Origin: Parapristionchus giblindavisi
Lineage: Eukaryota > Nematoda > Chromadorea > Rhabditida > Diplogasteridae
DNA: 64,000 nucleotides
Assembly (NCBI GenBank): GCA_943737045.1
Contig: CALSFV010000363.1
Coordinates: 186,001 to 250,000, forward strand
Reading direction: 5' to 3'
The notes beneath the pieces were generated by a model. That model saw only the letters and a list, made by a program, of their open reading frames with translations. It did no database searches and had not been told where the DNA came from. Made by a program: the position numbers and the translations under genes. Positions 21,661 through 33,499 of this stretch are shown here, piece after piece (position 1 is the stretch's first letter; the number at the start of each line of letters is the position of its first letter).

Positions 21661-22097
21661 TAATCTTGAAATGAACATAACTTTCGAGCGCAACTACACA
21701 CAAAAACGTTCAGCATACCATTGAAAAACTGGCGTCGAGTTCTATCGATTGAGCTATCGAAAACCTTTGGCTTCGATTTGTGTTTTGAATCAATCAATAA
21801 AATCGATTTACAAAAATACTAATAAAAATATCGATCGGCCAATAATGCAGATGTATTCTCCTGGTCATTCCAGTAAATTCTTCAGTTGATGACTCGATAC
21901 CAAAACCTCTCCCCGAAGAGCTACAGAGCTCCAAAGTCGGCCAATTTCGGCGTCAAAAAAGTTTGACGGCGTCTCTCGACGCCGAAAATGAAGATATGCA
22001 AAAAAGCTCGTGCACCCGTCTTAGGGACCATATGGACTACCAAAAAATGACCTCTGTGCCACCGTTTATTCGATTCTTACGCGACACGCGTGATAGA
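21661..22097. repeat. Dispersed repeat, copy 2 of 2
   Basis: Collinear with 311-779, with point changes and small indels (for example ATATCGATCGGCCAAT here against AATTCGACCTGGCAAT there). Confidence 0.7.
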
Positions 22098-22154
22098 TAG
22101 CTTTGCAAGTTGATTAATTCGACTGGTATTTTCTATTTGTATTTTCTTGTCGTC

Positions 22155-22240
22155 CAGGGATGGGATTTAAGGTTAACGGATTTAACGGAATTAAGGAAAT
22201 CCGTTAAAATTTTTCCGTTAAATCCGTTAAAAATAAATTT
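22155..22240. repeat. Short inverted repeat array
   Basis: TTAACGGATTTAACGG is followed by CCGTTAAAT and CCGTTAAAA copies, giving a small hairpin. Nature unknown. Confidence 0.5.
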
Positions 22241-22362
22241 AATGTATTTAAGTAAAAAATGTTGAAAAAATGTTATTTTAATAATTTTCATGCTTTTTAA
22301 ATGTAACAATGAGTATTTGTATTTTAAGGCCCTTTATGAAGTACATTCTAGCTACATCAAAT

Positions 22363-22673
22363 CACGGCGGCTCAATGATAGTAACTAAGAAGCTCTTGCC
22401 TGAGAAAGAAAGTATCGCAAACTGAGTGATGATGAGCAGCGCAAAAGTTGATTACGGTATATCTGGGCGCTCGCTTCTGACTAGACCTATCATCGAGTTT
22501 TACGATTCGCGAGACATGCCGAGATGGCTTAGTGGATAGAGCTTTTGTTTAGAGATCCGAACCTCGTAGGTTCGAATCCCGCCCAGTGCAAATCAACTTT
22601 GCCGATTTTTCGTAATGCAAGAGCCTTCAAGCCAAAGTTAAATGTAGGGATTTCTCTTCATTGAACCGCCGTG
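22363..22673 (+). mobile_element. 311-bp TIR element carrying a tRNA-like gene, copy 1
   Basis: Ends CACGGCGGCTCAATGA and TCATTGAACCGCCGTG (one mismatch), flanked by CAAAT at 22358-22362 and 22674-22678. A second copy at 51712-51994 has the same ends and its own 5-bp duplication. Both have the tRNA-like unit at the same internal place. Confidence 0.9.
22518..22587 (+). tRNA. tRNA-like unit with perfect A and B boxes
   Basis: A box TGGCTTAGTGG and B box GGTTCGAATCC both fit the Pol III consensus. The D stem GCTT/GAGC pairs. The acceptor (GCCGAGA against CCAGTGC) does not pair and the anticodon stem is weak. It could act as an internal Pol III promoter without giving a usable tRNA. Confidence 0.65.
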
Positions 22674-23470
22674 CAAATGAGCTGTTTAAAACATTGCAAT
22701 GTAACATCAAAAACGATAGTGAGAATCACAAATTATGTATTGTCTTTATGGCTTATTCATTTTCTCGATAAACTTAGTGAAGATATTTGTTGCAATAGCT
22801 TTCCATATAAGAAGAGCATCATCAGGGTGCTTCTCGTAGACCCTTACATACTAGGGTTGCCGTTGCGTAGGCGTAGTCGAATTTACCGCGCCCTCTTTCC
22901 ATCTCTTGCCCCTCTCTCGGCATTTCCCGCACGACAGATTAGTGACAGCCGGAGGGTGCGTAGTCCCCGCACCTTTGCGGGGACTACGCACTCTTTCTCG
23001 CCTCTCCCTGACCCTATCCCTACTCTCTCTTCGCTCCACCCGCCTCGCCCCCATAAAGGCACGTTTGAAGACATATCCAACTCCCCTCTCATCTGAGAGC
23101 TTGGCTATCAACAGAAAAGTTGTAGCTCACATCGACCCGGTTCTGATTCCTTTTTTGGAAGAGTCGATACGATCAAAACAAACGAAATTACATTCGTTCT
23201 ACGGTTTCTGATGGAAATCGAAAAAATTACCGTTGAAATAAGTGTTGGTGTCTACATTTGAATTTCTCTCAATGATCATAGGAATCAGATTTCCCCCTGA
23301 ATATTTATTATGTTGAGTTCCTGTCATTCCATATATTTTTCATTTCAATGATTCAATGTCTCGAGAGGGACATTGTTAACATCTCATGGTCCGCTCTTCC
23401 ACTCTCGTCGTTCTTCTGGTTGTGAGATTATCTATGACAGATCAATAAAAATTCGCATACCATAAATATA

Positions 23471-23900
23471 CGATGTCACGGTGTCCGAGACTGTTACATT
23501 GTTTTCATTTTTCACGGTCATAGTTTGTTCATTATCAGTCATAGTAGCCTACAATAGATATGTGATCCTTTTTCGTTGTTCTGTTTTTTTTGTTTTCGGC
23601 TGTTTTCGTGATCGAGACTGTTTGTTTGTTAGTTATCTATCACTTTCGTAAAGACTGATAAAGTGATATTTTTAATGGAAAAAGACTGGCGACTGAATGA
23701 TGTTTACAGAACTATTATTCAGTATGCTATAGTACACCTATTTTGCTCCGCTGCGCTAGCTGTTACTTTTTTCACTTTTTATTATTATACATAAGAGCAT
23801 TGGGCAAACAAATCTACACTAAAAACACTTAGATAATAAATACTGCATCAAGTCCGTGAAAAATGAAAACAATGTAACAGTCTCGGACACCGTGACATCG
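23471..23900. mobile_element. TIR element nested in hAT element 2
   Basis: 47-bp inverted ends beginning CGATGTCACGGTGTCCGAG, flanked by TA. The TA target suggests a Tc1/mariner-type MITE. Confidence 0.8.
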
Positions 23901-23913
23901 TATACACCCCCCT

Positions 23914-24384
23914 AGAATCTCCTTTCGTGCATGTGATCCCGGGGATCCCCGGGATCCCTCCGTGTTCCTCGAATTATTGTGCTTTCAATATTGAATATCA
24001 GATGTTGCAATTGTTACTATTGTTTTCCTCTTTACGTGACCTATTTTATCAAGGAAAGTTTGGAATTTTATCGATTACGTATCCCGAGAACAAATATTGA
24101 AAATATTAATTTTTGGCAAATGCCGCGCGATAATCTTGAAGAACTCGCGCACGGTTCGGCAATATCAATCTCAAAGTGACTTTTCCGGCATTTCTATTTC
24201 TTAGCACCGTTTAGTCGACAAGCTTTCAAAAATTCCAAACTTTCCTTCATAAAATAGGTCAAGTAAATTGGAAAACAACAGTAACAATTGCAACACCTGA
24301 TATTCATTATTGAAAGCACAATAATTCGAGGAGCACGGAGGGATCCCGGGGATCCCCGGGATCACATGCACGAAAGGAGATTCT
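23914..24384. mobile_element. Palindromic element nested in hAT element 2
   Basis: AGAATCTCCTTTCGTGCATG, GATCCCGGGGATC and GTGCTTTCAATATTGAATAT on the left are mirrored on the right. Arms are about 160 bp around a unique core at about 24075-24215. Confidence 0.8.
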
Positions 24385-24833
24385 GCGGTGCTGTATTTAT
24401 GGTATGCGAATTTTGTAATTTTTTCGATTTCCATCTGAAACCGTAGAACGAATGTAATTTCGTTTGTTTTGATCGTATCGACTCTTCCAAAAAAGAATCA
24501 GATCCGGGTCGATGTGAGCTACAACTTTGCTGTTAACTGCCAAGCTCTCAGATGAGAGGGGAGTTGGATAAGTCTTAAAACGTGCCTCAATGGGGGTGCC
24601 TCAATGTGAGGCGGTTGGAGTGAAGAGAGAGAAGGGATAGGGGAAGGGAGAGGCGAGAAAGAGTGCGTAGTCCCCGCAAAGGTGCGGGGACTACGCAGTC
24701 TCTCGCAGTGATAGACCAAACTACGAATTTAGGAAGGGAGAGAGTGTCTCTCACGGGCGATTACTAGAGAGAAGGGAAGGGATGGCAATTGGGTGCGTAG
24801 AATTCGCCCCCGTTCCAGCAACCCTATTACATA

Positions 24834-24946
24834 CTATGGTATTTCGAAACTAGTAGTTTACTTGTCATTCCCACTTGCAACAAACTTGCAGTAAACGTCT
24901 AGTCAGTGAAGTAATTTAAGTTGACTAGTAGTTTAGAAATATCAGA
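24834..24946. mobile_element. MITE family C abutting hAT element 2
   Basis: Starts CTATGGTATTTCGAAACTAG and ends TTTAGAAATATCAGAG. The hAT target duplication ends exactly where this element starts. Confidence 0.65.
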
Positions 24947-24998
24947 GTAGAGTACGTTTGTTGAAGAAAAGAACAATTTCTTTCAAACTATGAATTAC

Positions 24999-25196
24999 CT
25001 TTTGATGAATATCCATTAAAACAATAGCAAATAGGTCACCGTCCTCTTTTGACACGAACTCCTTATACTTTGGATCGATAAACTCGTCAAACTCGCCAAC
25101 AAGACCCTTAACCGCCTCTTCTTCGACTTTAGTCAGACTATACGAAGCTGCCTCAAGAAGGGCAACAGAGAGCATGAGAACAATGAACAGTTTCAT
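24999..25196 (-). CDS. First exon of a small secreted protein, possibly FAR-like
   Basis: ATG at 25196, 66 codons, then donor AAAAG|GTAATT. MKLFIVLMLSVALLEAAS is a clean signal peptide. The rest (EFDEFIDPKYKEFVSKEDGD, LFAIVLMDIHQK) resembles the start of nematode fatty-acid and retinol-binding proteins, which read roughly 'IPxExxxFxxxLTxEDxxxL'. Downstream, a family C MITE and hAT element 2 occupy the next 2.1 kb, and no second exon was found. The gene may be broken or have a very long first intron. Confidence 0.45.
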
Positions 25197-25249
25197 TTGA
25201 AATAGTGCATTCTTATATGGGTTTCACAATATGGATTATGTATGTATGG

Positions 25250-25952
25250 TAGGGTGGCGAGAATGACTCTTCACTCACCTGTTTTGCCTCCCTCCAACTG
25301 GTGAGCAGTCTCTCTAACTGCTCACTCGTTCCCCCTGGCAGCCGTTCGCTGAGGTCACAAGTGAGTCGAAAAAACAGTTCTTTTTCGATTCACTTGGTTT
25401 TTCTCTGCTCTGAGTGGTCGAAATGTGCAAATGTGAATATTTTTGGAATCTACATGTCAGTGGCTATTCAACATGCATAAAATCGACTGTCAAAGTACAC
25501 TTTTAAATTTCGTTGATTTCTCATGTAATGAATACTATCAATTAGAGAGTCTCTCAGAAGACGATGAAGAAGAGTTTTAATTATAATTCGAGTTTACTGT
25601 ACTAACATAATAAAAATATATGATATTATCATAGTCTGATCCGAATTTATGGCATGCATAACATGACAAATCAACGAAATTTGAAAGTGTACTTTAACAG
25701 TCGATTTTATGCTTGTTGAATAGCTATTGGTGTGTAGATTCCAAAAATATTCAGATGTGCACATTTTGACCACTTTGACTAGAGAAAACCCAAGTGAATC
25801 GAAAAAAGAATTGCTTTTTTCTGCTCACCAGTGTTTTTCTGATCTCATTGCAAGTACTTGACGAGAGAGAGGTCGTAAATGACCTCTCTCGCGAGTACTT
25901 GCACAAGACTGCCAGGGGAACTGGTGAGTGAAGAGTCATTCTCGCCACCCTA
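25250..25952. mobile_element. hAT-type non-autonomous element 3 (703 bp)
   Basis: Ends TAGGGTGGCGAGAATGACTC and its mirror, flanked by ATGTATGG at 25242-25249 and 25953-25960. Inner arms (TTTTTGGAATCTACA, AAATCGACTGT, AAATTTCGTTGATTT) also pair. The ends differ from elements 1 and 2 after the first few bases. It lies about 45 bp upstream of the secreted-protein exon and may affect its promoter. Confidence 0.9.
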
Positions 25953-25960
25953 ATGTATGG

Positions 25961-27140
25961 TATATGGGTTTTTCAGTATCAGGAAACGATATTCCAACTG
26001 AAAAGTAACTGACTAGATAGTATATGTTTTACTAAAGAATTGCTATCAAGATTAAGATTGAAGAAGGGAAATAAAATGCTTAAAAGATAATAAAAAAAAT
26101 AACTCACATCGTGTCAGCCCACTTGAGGAAGATACGAGTAACACATGAGATGGTTCTTATAAAGAACAAAATGCATGTAAATCAGAAATTTACGTGAACA
26201 TGTCTCATCATAATTGCTGTAACTAAATCATAAACTAAATATACAATTATATAAAATTGGTTTTTTTCATAAACTAATTTAATATATAATTAAATTAAAT
26301 TAGTTTATGATTTAATTCTATTGATCGATCAACAGTTTTACATCATAGCCCCACTAGTGGCCCAACATCAGAGCCCACTAGAGATCCGTAATCGTGAGGT
26401 CGCGCGAAAATGATTTCTCACTGTTTGATAATTTAAAAGAATTGCTTGCAAATTCGAGAAGTCGACTTATTCTCATTCATTTTCAGTCTTCGAACGGTGG
26501 ATTTTTTCTTAACTCTAGAGATGCTCTCAAAAAATTGCCATTGCGTGACTTTGCACGAAATTAAGAGTCAAAATCGTGCAATTGCATTAATGCGGATCGC
26601 TGATACATCATAGCAGGACAAAATTATTGTGTAAAAGAGCAGTTGATATAATATCTTGAAATTAATTATAAAGGAAAAGGAAAGAAAAGAAAAAAGAAGG
26701 ATAGAAGAAAAGGGAATCCCAGACAATAGACAAAAAGAGGAGACAAGAGCAAGAATAGACTACTGCATAGATCAATATCGTACATCGAAAAATCCTTGGA
26801 TCATGAATCGCCAGAAGCACTCTGAGCCACTCTGGTGATTCAACGGCGATTATGGCCGAAAGGGGCATTTTGGTGCTTATTTTTTCTTTTCATTGTTTTT
26901 CTTTTCCTCTAATCTAGCTAGTCCGCGAGAATCATGATAAAATATTGCGTTTTCATTAAATAATGCTGGTTCGTAAATGAATAAATCGTTCCGATAATCT
27001 CACATTAGGATGGACTTTTCGTACTAGAGATTATGTGACATAACGAAATATTGGACTTTTCACTGCATTTAGCAAACCTCGTATTGTCTATAAATACTCT
27101 TATTTCTTCTCTATTTTTTCCAATACAATTTAGATTGCTT
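25961..27140. other. No recognised gene; purine-rich dispersed repeat
   Basis: AT-rich. The stretch 26640-26735 (GATATAATATCTTGAAA then AAGGAAAAGGAAAG and GGGAATCCCAGACAATA) has a relative at 28145-28275. These look like remnants of one repeat family. Confidence 0.5.
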
Positions 27141-27149
27141 CAGTGTTCG

Positions 27150-27330
27150 ATCTCATCAAAGATTTAAAACGCGTTCTCCGTAAGAGCGGCGGGGATATGG
27201 CACAACGTTTCAAAATCATCCTAGGTGACTCATATTTGATGGATAGAGTCCCTAGGGGCGGTATACAGTTCAGACAAAAAGTTGACCCAAATTATCGATT
27301 TTTGATCTACCAAAAGTCGAAAAATCAAAG
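27150..27330. mobile_element. Fragment related to the TIR element at 60125
   Basis: TATGGCACAACGTT, AGAGTCCCTAGGGGCGG and CAAAAAGTTG line up in order with the left end of the element at 60125-60777. The right end is not evident. A B-box-like GGTTCGAATCC occurs downstream at about 27641. Confidence 0.6.
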
Positions 27331-28600
27331 TGTGAATTCCATAGCATGTTATATACCATTCGATAGAGGACCCAAAGTTATATAACAATACCAAGTTTCA
27401 TAAATTTTCATAACTTCGTGTTCGAGAAATTACCGATTTTCCAATTTTTGACCAGGTTTTTTTGTTTTGATCTCATCGCTTACTATGTTACCCTTATTTC
27501 CCATTCCTGGATCTTTGACATGTTATGTAAAAATGGATGGGCTATCCGAATATCACACTTATTTGAACTTCCTGCGTGACAGTCATAGTGATATCTGCTG
27601 AAATCTAAGCCCAAAATGACGCCCAAACGCCGACGCTGGTTCGAATCCGGGTCCAGGCTTAAATTTTTGCAAATTTTTTTCACGCCCAAATTAGACTTTA
27701 AATTATATTGTCATGTGTTTTAATGTGTTTTCACTGGTTCGTTGTACCATGCCCCCACCGACGCCCCTCCGCTGTAAGGGAGAGTGCGTTTTAAGTAAAA
27801 TAAATACATGAAAATACAAAATTTTGAAGAAATAAAAATAATTTCCAAAGTCCGGATCTGCGAATTAGGATGTTCCTAGAACGTGCGGTGGCGTGTATAT
27901 AGTGTGCGGCAATTTGCTGAGCCGCATTTGTCCCGACCGTGGCTTTTTAATTGTTTTTTCTCATAAATAAAAATTTTGTTTCATTTTCTTTACAATTAGT
28001 CATTAAAAGAACTTTTATCACGGAAACTCATGATTAAGTGCTTGAGAAAACAAAAATATTCGTACGCACGAGAAATAAATGATGCGTCCAAATGCGCGGA
28101 GCGCAGTAGAGCACGTGGGCAAAACACGACCGGGCTGTGCAGTATTGTGTAAAAAATAAGATATAATAACTTGAAAGATATGAAAAGAAAATGAAAAGAA
28201 AAGAAAAAGAAGGAGAAAAAAATACTTTATTAAATAATTATTAAGAAAAGGGATACCCCAGACAATATGGAGTGACCTCTTTCGGAAGACAGTTGGAGCA
28301 AAAAAAGAGAAGCTAAGCACGAGAATTGGGACGATTTGCCTAGACTTCTGCTTGATAGGTCTACATACTGGAACAGACTAGGGGTTTCCGTGATCGCACA
28401 TGGAATCAAACCCGTGCAACAATGTTGGCTTTCGATCATAATCGTTTTGATTACGGTTGTGATGGACTCATCCTAGACATTATTGATTGATTCGTCCTAA
28501 ATTTTCTATATATTTTGTTTTTTTTCTTGCAGTGAGAATGCCCTGAAAATTTTACACGTTCAAAACGATCAATTGTATTGCGATATGAATGTATCGATAA
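27331..28600. other. No recognised gene
   Basis: Decayed repeat remnants, including the purine-rich segment at 28145-28275. Frames here have no recognisable content. Confidence 0.5.
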
Positions 28601-29206
28601 CTCTGGTATTTGAAAACTTAAAGTCTACTTAAAATACGTCACTGACTTGAAGTTTACTTTAAGTCTACTTCAAGTGAGTGACGTCACATTTACTCTTTAA
28701 AGAAGGGGAACCAGGAGATTTAGTGTGCACTAATGTCATGGCTAACGTGGGAGATAGGAAGTGGCGCTATATTCTCTATTAGAATTGAGAGGTGGTGCGC
28801 ATAGAGCGTGTAGCTCACTGGTTAGTAGTCGGCGCTTGTAACCGCGCCACGCGGGTTCGATTCCCGTTTGCAATTCTTAATACATTTGTCTTTCATATTT
28901 GAAATTGCGCGCTTTCCCTGAGGACATCTTGGGGAATAACGAGCGTTGAGCTCGGATTGCGGTATTCCAGTGTACCTATAATTTTAGAGAAAATTGTTTT
29001 TGGATGCAGGGAAATGTGATCTATATTTCTGCCTGACCAGTTTAGTCACGAAAAAACTCGTGGGTCCCCGTAGACTTACGTCTCACTTTACGTAGACTTG
29101 CATAATGACGTCACACTTTAAGTACGCTTACGTTTCACTTTAAGTGGACTTACAAGTTTACTTAAAGTGAAAGTGTAAGTACACTTCAAGTTTTGAAATA
29201 CCAGAG
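28601..29206. mobile_element. MITE family C interrupted by a segment with a tRNA-like unit
   Basis: Starts CTCTGGTATTTGAAAAC and ends TTTTGAAATACCAGAG, with AGTCTACTTAAA arms. About 390 bp in the middle (28695-29085) is unrelated to other family C copies and holds the tRNA-like unit. Confidence 0.75.
28804..28874 (+). tRNA. tRNA-like unit, probably pseudogene
   Basis: A-box-like TAGCTCACTGG, B box GGTTCGATTCC, strong anticodon stem GGCGC/GCGCC around an 8-nt loop TTGTAACC, and T stem GCGGG/CCCGT. The acceptor ends do not pair. Loop size and acceptor argue against a working tRNA. Confidence 0.5.
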
Positions 29207-30396
29207 AAGTAGCATGAATAAATATAAAACCCAAACAATCGAAGAAAAAAAGTTACATGGTGCAAACGATATATGTTGAACCGCGAATTCTCAATGAAGG
29301 CAAATATCCAGTTGAAAATTTCTGGAACCAATGTGAGACATTTCTGTTTTCTTTCAATCTCACAAAAGTTGGGTTGATTATTCCATCAATGTTATCTTCG
29401 CCCCTCATATGAAGTTAGAGCAGACAAGAGAAAGATGATGCCAAGACCCAGATCTGGCCTAAACGTCAATACTATTTTTGAAACAGATAATAAAGATGGC
29501 GGTTGAGCCGGCGAGGCATTTGAACACTCTACGCTGCATCTCGTAGGGTATTTTTGAGGCGCGCGTATATCGGTCGTCGGAATTATCGATGAGTATCTAG
29601 GTCCGCGGTGTAGCTTTTGATGACAGTTTTGGCGGTCCCCCTTTCAACCCTAAAGACCCATCCATATTGGCGCTTTCAGAATTGTTTCCGTCGCAACTGG
29701 TGTTTCCCTTGTTAGTGTGAGCGTCGATTGATCTAAGTTGGTTTGGTGTCAGTATTTTAAAGTGAAAAAATAACATAATTGGCTGCTATTCATGATGCGT
29801 TTGAGAGTTTATTTTAATAGTGATAATGGAATGAGATCAAGTAGAACGATGCCATCGTTGTCCTCTTATTCTCATCAGTACAACGTTATTCTCAAGGGAA
29901 TACAAATACTGCTTATACTACCTAGTGTGAGAGGTATACGCATAAGGCGGCAAAAAAGCCATGCTTATCGACAAGTCAGAAATTTTCCATTTTAAAATTA
30001 TCATCTGAAAAATTTCCCAGTTTACCGCATACGGTCAGCCGAAGGCTATACCCAAATATATTGTTTTTGGCTGTAGTTTCCCGTAAAACCAATGACCACT
30101 GAGGAGGCGTTATCTTTATATTAGAACGATTTCCCCGCTGGTAACGATTGCGGATCGTGTTGACCATGCTCAGATTCTTAAGAATTAGATCAACATCGTA
30201 ATTCTTCGCGTAATTTTCTCGCGTTATGTGCGTGCTAAGCAAGGAATTGTTACAAATACTTTAAATCCTTCAATTTATTGGAATAACAGTTTTTCTTGGA
30301 CTGATTGTGGATATATCCATAGGGCACATTATGAGATAACTTATTTATTTTAAAATTTACATTTAAAGTGCATGCATACTTATTCTTGTACGTCTA
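29207..30396. other. No recognised gene
   Basis: Mixed-composition sequence. Frames at 29792-29995 (plus) and 30242-29976 (minus) lack recognisable motifs or splice context. Confidence 0.45.
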
Positions 30397-30513
30397 TTAA
30401 AGGGACTGGCACATTTGTCAGCGGTCTCTTCAAAGCTCTACGCTCTCTCGTTGAGAAGAGAGAAATAGTGTGCGCAATGAAGAGACCGTTGAGAGAGGTC
30501 ACTCTTCCTTTAA
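30397..30513. mobile_element. MITE family B
   Basis: TTAA at 30397-30400 and 30510-30513, with GCGGTCTCTTCA and TGAAGAGACCGT arms. Confidence 0.85.
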
Positions 30514-30534
30514 TATGATTAATTTAATACTACT

Positions 30535-30611
30535 ACTTCGCTTATCACTTCTGTATTTGCTCCCCCACCTGTCGCGGGTGTATCAAATAAATAAATAAAT
30601 AAATAAATAAG
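30535..30611 (+). mobile_element. Retroposon 3' tail with (AAAT)n
   Basis: CGCTTATCACTTCTGTATTTGC, CACCTGTCGCGGGTGTATC and then AAATAAATAAAT. The same tail, less the tetramer run, is at about 3885-3940. A tetramer tail fits a non-LTR or SINE 3' end. Confidence 0.55.
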
Positions 30612-31732
30612 TATGATTACATAGGTGGTGCAAGAATTATGACGTCCATTTATCCTGGCTTATGATTGAAGTAGTCATTTGCATCATAATCTGTCATATG
30701 AGTCATTCGCTCAGAATTGTATTAACTTTTCATTTTCACCATTCACTTTTAGGCTAGCTAATTTTACTTTTTTACTTGTTTTTGTTCATTATCAAAGTAA
30801 TAAGGGCGTACCGCATTTTACCTCAATATTTGTTTACGATTTCCTACAAATGGTATTACATTGATTGTATTTGATTATGCGTATCCCACCCTTCAGATTT
30901 TTTTCAAATTAAAAAAAAATGATGTTACTTTGTAATACATTGATTTTTTACAGTTTTTTAAAAAGCTCCGACTTCTGCATGGCAGGGTTTTTAAAATGAA
31001 TATATTGGAAGCGTAAAAATAATGTTTAAAAATATTTTGATTCTAAAGTCAATCCTTGCTGAAACAAAAGAGTTGAAAATGTTTGGAATAATCATTAAAA
31101 GAACTGTCGAGACGGAAAGGTAAAAATGATGGATGGGGCAATGGAAATGAGGCATGTTATAGGATTCAACGAATTCCAGATTCCATGAATGTGTATTCAT
31201 TTAACTCTACTTCATAATATGAAATATATTTATCAAATACGTGCTAAAATAGAAGCCATATTCATTGACCTATTCTACGAATAGCATAAAGTGGTCTTCC
31301 ACGATATATTTTTTCATTGTTTTTATGAAGAAGTGAATTCAGAAACTAGTAAGAATACTCGAAAACCTTATAGATGTTTAGTCACGTATCTCATTCTGTG
31401 TTCATAGCACGTATCTAATATATCGGAAGTCCGCATAACTGTGTAGTTATATCAGCTTGATATGATCTCATTTGTGCCACCATTCTATTGCATTGCATTT
31501 ACACTTTCCATTAACTGATACTTATCAACCATGTTATTTTTGAGCAATATTCTGCACATTTCACCCACTTGTTGACCGAGCATTGCGATATTCACTTATT
31601 TTTTCAATCTTCTTTTTAAATGTTGTCACATCTTTATTGATGATAAATAAAATAAATAAATAAAAATATATAACTATAAGAGATTGAAGTTTTCGTCCCT
31701 TCAAAAAATAATATTTTAAAAATCACTTCCAG
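30612..31732. other. No recognised gene (upstream of chemoreceptor A)
   Basis: AT-rich. It contains the presumed promoter of chemoreceptor A. No motif is firmly supported apart from TTCCAG directly before the start codon, a likely trans-splice acceptor (31727-31732). Confidence 0.45.
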
Positions 31733-33499
31733 ATGATGATATCGGATCCGGGTGTTCTTGTATTGTGGGCAATCGAATTTATTCTTCTTATAATCGCTTC
31801 AGCCTACACTGTGCTGTGTTTCATACGAGTCGGACGAGATTCTGTTCTCCATTTCACTTTTCGGTTCAGTATTTAGGATGAAATATCGAGTAGTTTATCC
31901 TATTTTCAGATCACTTTTAACAATCATATCTCTGCGTTCGTTTGTCCATATCACACGATTTATGGCAATGGCCATTGGAAGATTAGCCTTATATGGTATA
32001 GATGGACAAATGCCATATCAAGTCGGTTTTTTTGCTCTTTGTGTTCTTAGAAAACCCGAAATTTTCATTCCATTAGTATGGCTTAAAGAAGAGGAACCTG
32101 GAGATTAGGGGCTATTAACGTGCAAAACGTGGTAGAAACGATACATGGTGCGGGGCAATTACGGCAACATGATCTTTGATCTCCCATCGCATGTACTTGA
32201 TTCGAAAGGCTTCCACGTGGGCTTCGATTACCGTTTCCAATTAGCTTTGAACATCTGAACAACAATATTATTACAATCATCACGTATCAGTCAATTATTT
32301 CAGGTAGTTCTGGACAGTTTCGCAGCCTTTGAAGTGTACGAAGTTGCGTTTACTCAATTGGCACTATCAATAGAACGAGCTATCGCTCTCTTCGACAAGA
32401 GATACGAGAGCAGATGCGGTGGAGTAATCTCACGCATTCTTATTATAGTGTTTGTGGTAACTTTTCATTCGCATAACGTGACAAAATTGGGGCCTAATGT
32501 CTTGTAAAAATCAGCAAACCCAAAGAAAGCAAATTTGTTGCAATTTTTTCGAAGAATATTTAGAGCTTTACTGTTACACCGTAAAAAACCACAAAAAAAT
32601 CATTTAAAAAGAATTTTGCAGATATCTCCCGGTGTAGTCATGTTTATTTCCATCATTGGTGGATATACCCATTCAACAGGGCGAACAGCTCGATTTATAT
32701 TACTAGCATCGTACATAATCTCATTGATCGTACGTAACTCCTTGTTTTATTATATTAATATTATTATTTTTATTGATTGCCAATGTTGGTAAACAAAACT
32801 CCAGCTTTCACACATTACTATAAACGGCGAGAATTGCATTACACACTGATATTATACACTCATATTTATAGATAAAATAATGTGTTTCTGAATAAGAAAT
32901 ATTATTGAATAAAACATTTAAATAATATAATTTAAGACCATGATTACTTCATTCTATAGTTCATCTCGTAGTAGGAGTCGACGCCATAAACTCGGATTGA
33001 ATTTGGCAGCGCGATTTGCAACGGAAGAAAATCTGAAGGTTTTTTCTTTGAAAGATGCAATATTATTAGTGTGCATAGATGATTTATTACTCGTATGTTA
33101 ACGACATAACATGTATCAATATTCCTTGTGTCTCAGTTCCGAACACTTTTCAAACAGAAAATTATGGATTTTTTTAAAATTATGGAAATTATGAATTATA
33201 TAAAATGAAATTTATGGATTATATAAAAATGCTTATGATCAACTTCAGGCGACCAAACTTTACCTCCCCTGCATTCTCAACGAATTAACCTGTGGAATCG
33301 TTACCGTAAGATTCTCATTTCCTTGTTTTCTAACAAGTTCCCCTACTTCAGACAATTCTTGTCTATGCTATTATACCACTTAATGTTTGGCCTTACCTTC
33401 CCTACATAGTTGAAGTGGTAAGTATACACTTTTTCACACTTCAAACGCGTATTCATATTGTTTTTGGCATAGGTTTATGAATCTCTAATACTTTCGTGA
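31733..33499 (+). CDS. Chemoreceptor A: Sre-like seven-helix GPCR, 8 exons, about 251 aa
   Basis: Expected to be a sensory-neuron membrane receptor for small odorants. Exons 31733-31863, 31910-32021, 32304-32456, 32622-32729, 32937-33038, 33249-33305, 33352-33417 and 33473-33499, phases consistent. Helix-like segments include VLVLWAIEFILLIIASAYTV, FVHITRFMAMAIG and ISPGVVMFISIIGGY. LSIERAIALFDKRYE (E105-E116) is the ER-x(2)-A-x(6)-YE motif of the Sre family. RRHKLGLNLAARF and YLPCILNELTCGIV match the paralogue B exon for exon. The final exon gives only VYESLILS before TGA, where B continues for about 40 residues, so A has a shortened tail. The palindrome begins 128 bp later. Confidence 0.8.

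Larger units (their letters stand above)
22852..24826. mobile_element. hAT-type non-autonomous element 2 (1975 bp) with nested insertions
   Basis: Same TAGGGTTGCC ends as element 1. Target duplication TTACATAC at 22844-22851 and 24827-24834. Arms share GTGCGTAGTCCCCGCA, TTGTAGCTCACATCG and ATTCGCATACCATAAATA. Without the two nested elements and an extra arm segment at 23240-23450 it would be close to element 1 in size. Confidence 0.9.

Noticed and set aside
23937..23958. GATCCCGGGGATC restriction-site palindrome as cloning-vector contamination
   Set aside because: It occurs in both arms of a genomic inverted repeat with AT-rich nematode-like sequence around it. No vector sequence is evident.
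27636..27662. tRNA gene from GGTTCGAATCCGGG
   Set aside because: Only a B-box match. No A box at proper spacing and no stems upstream.
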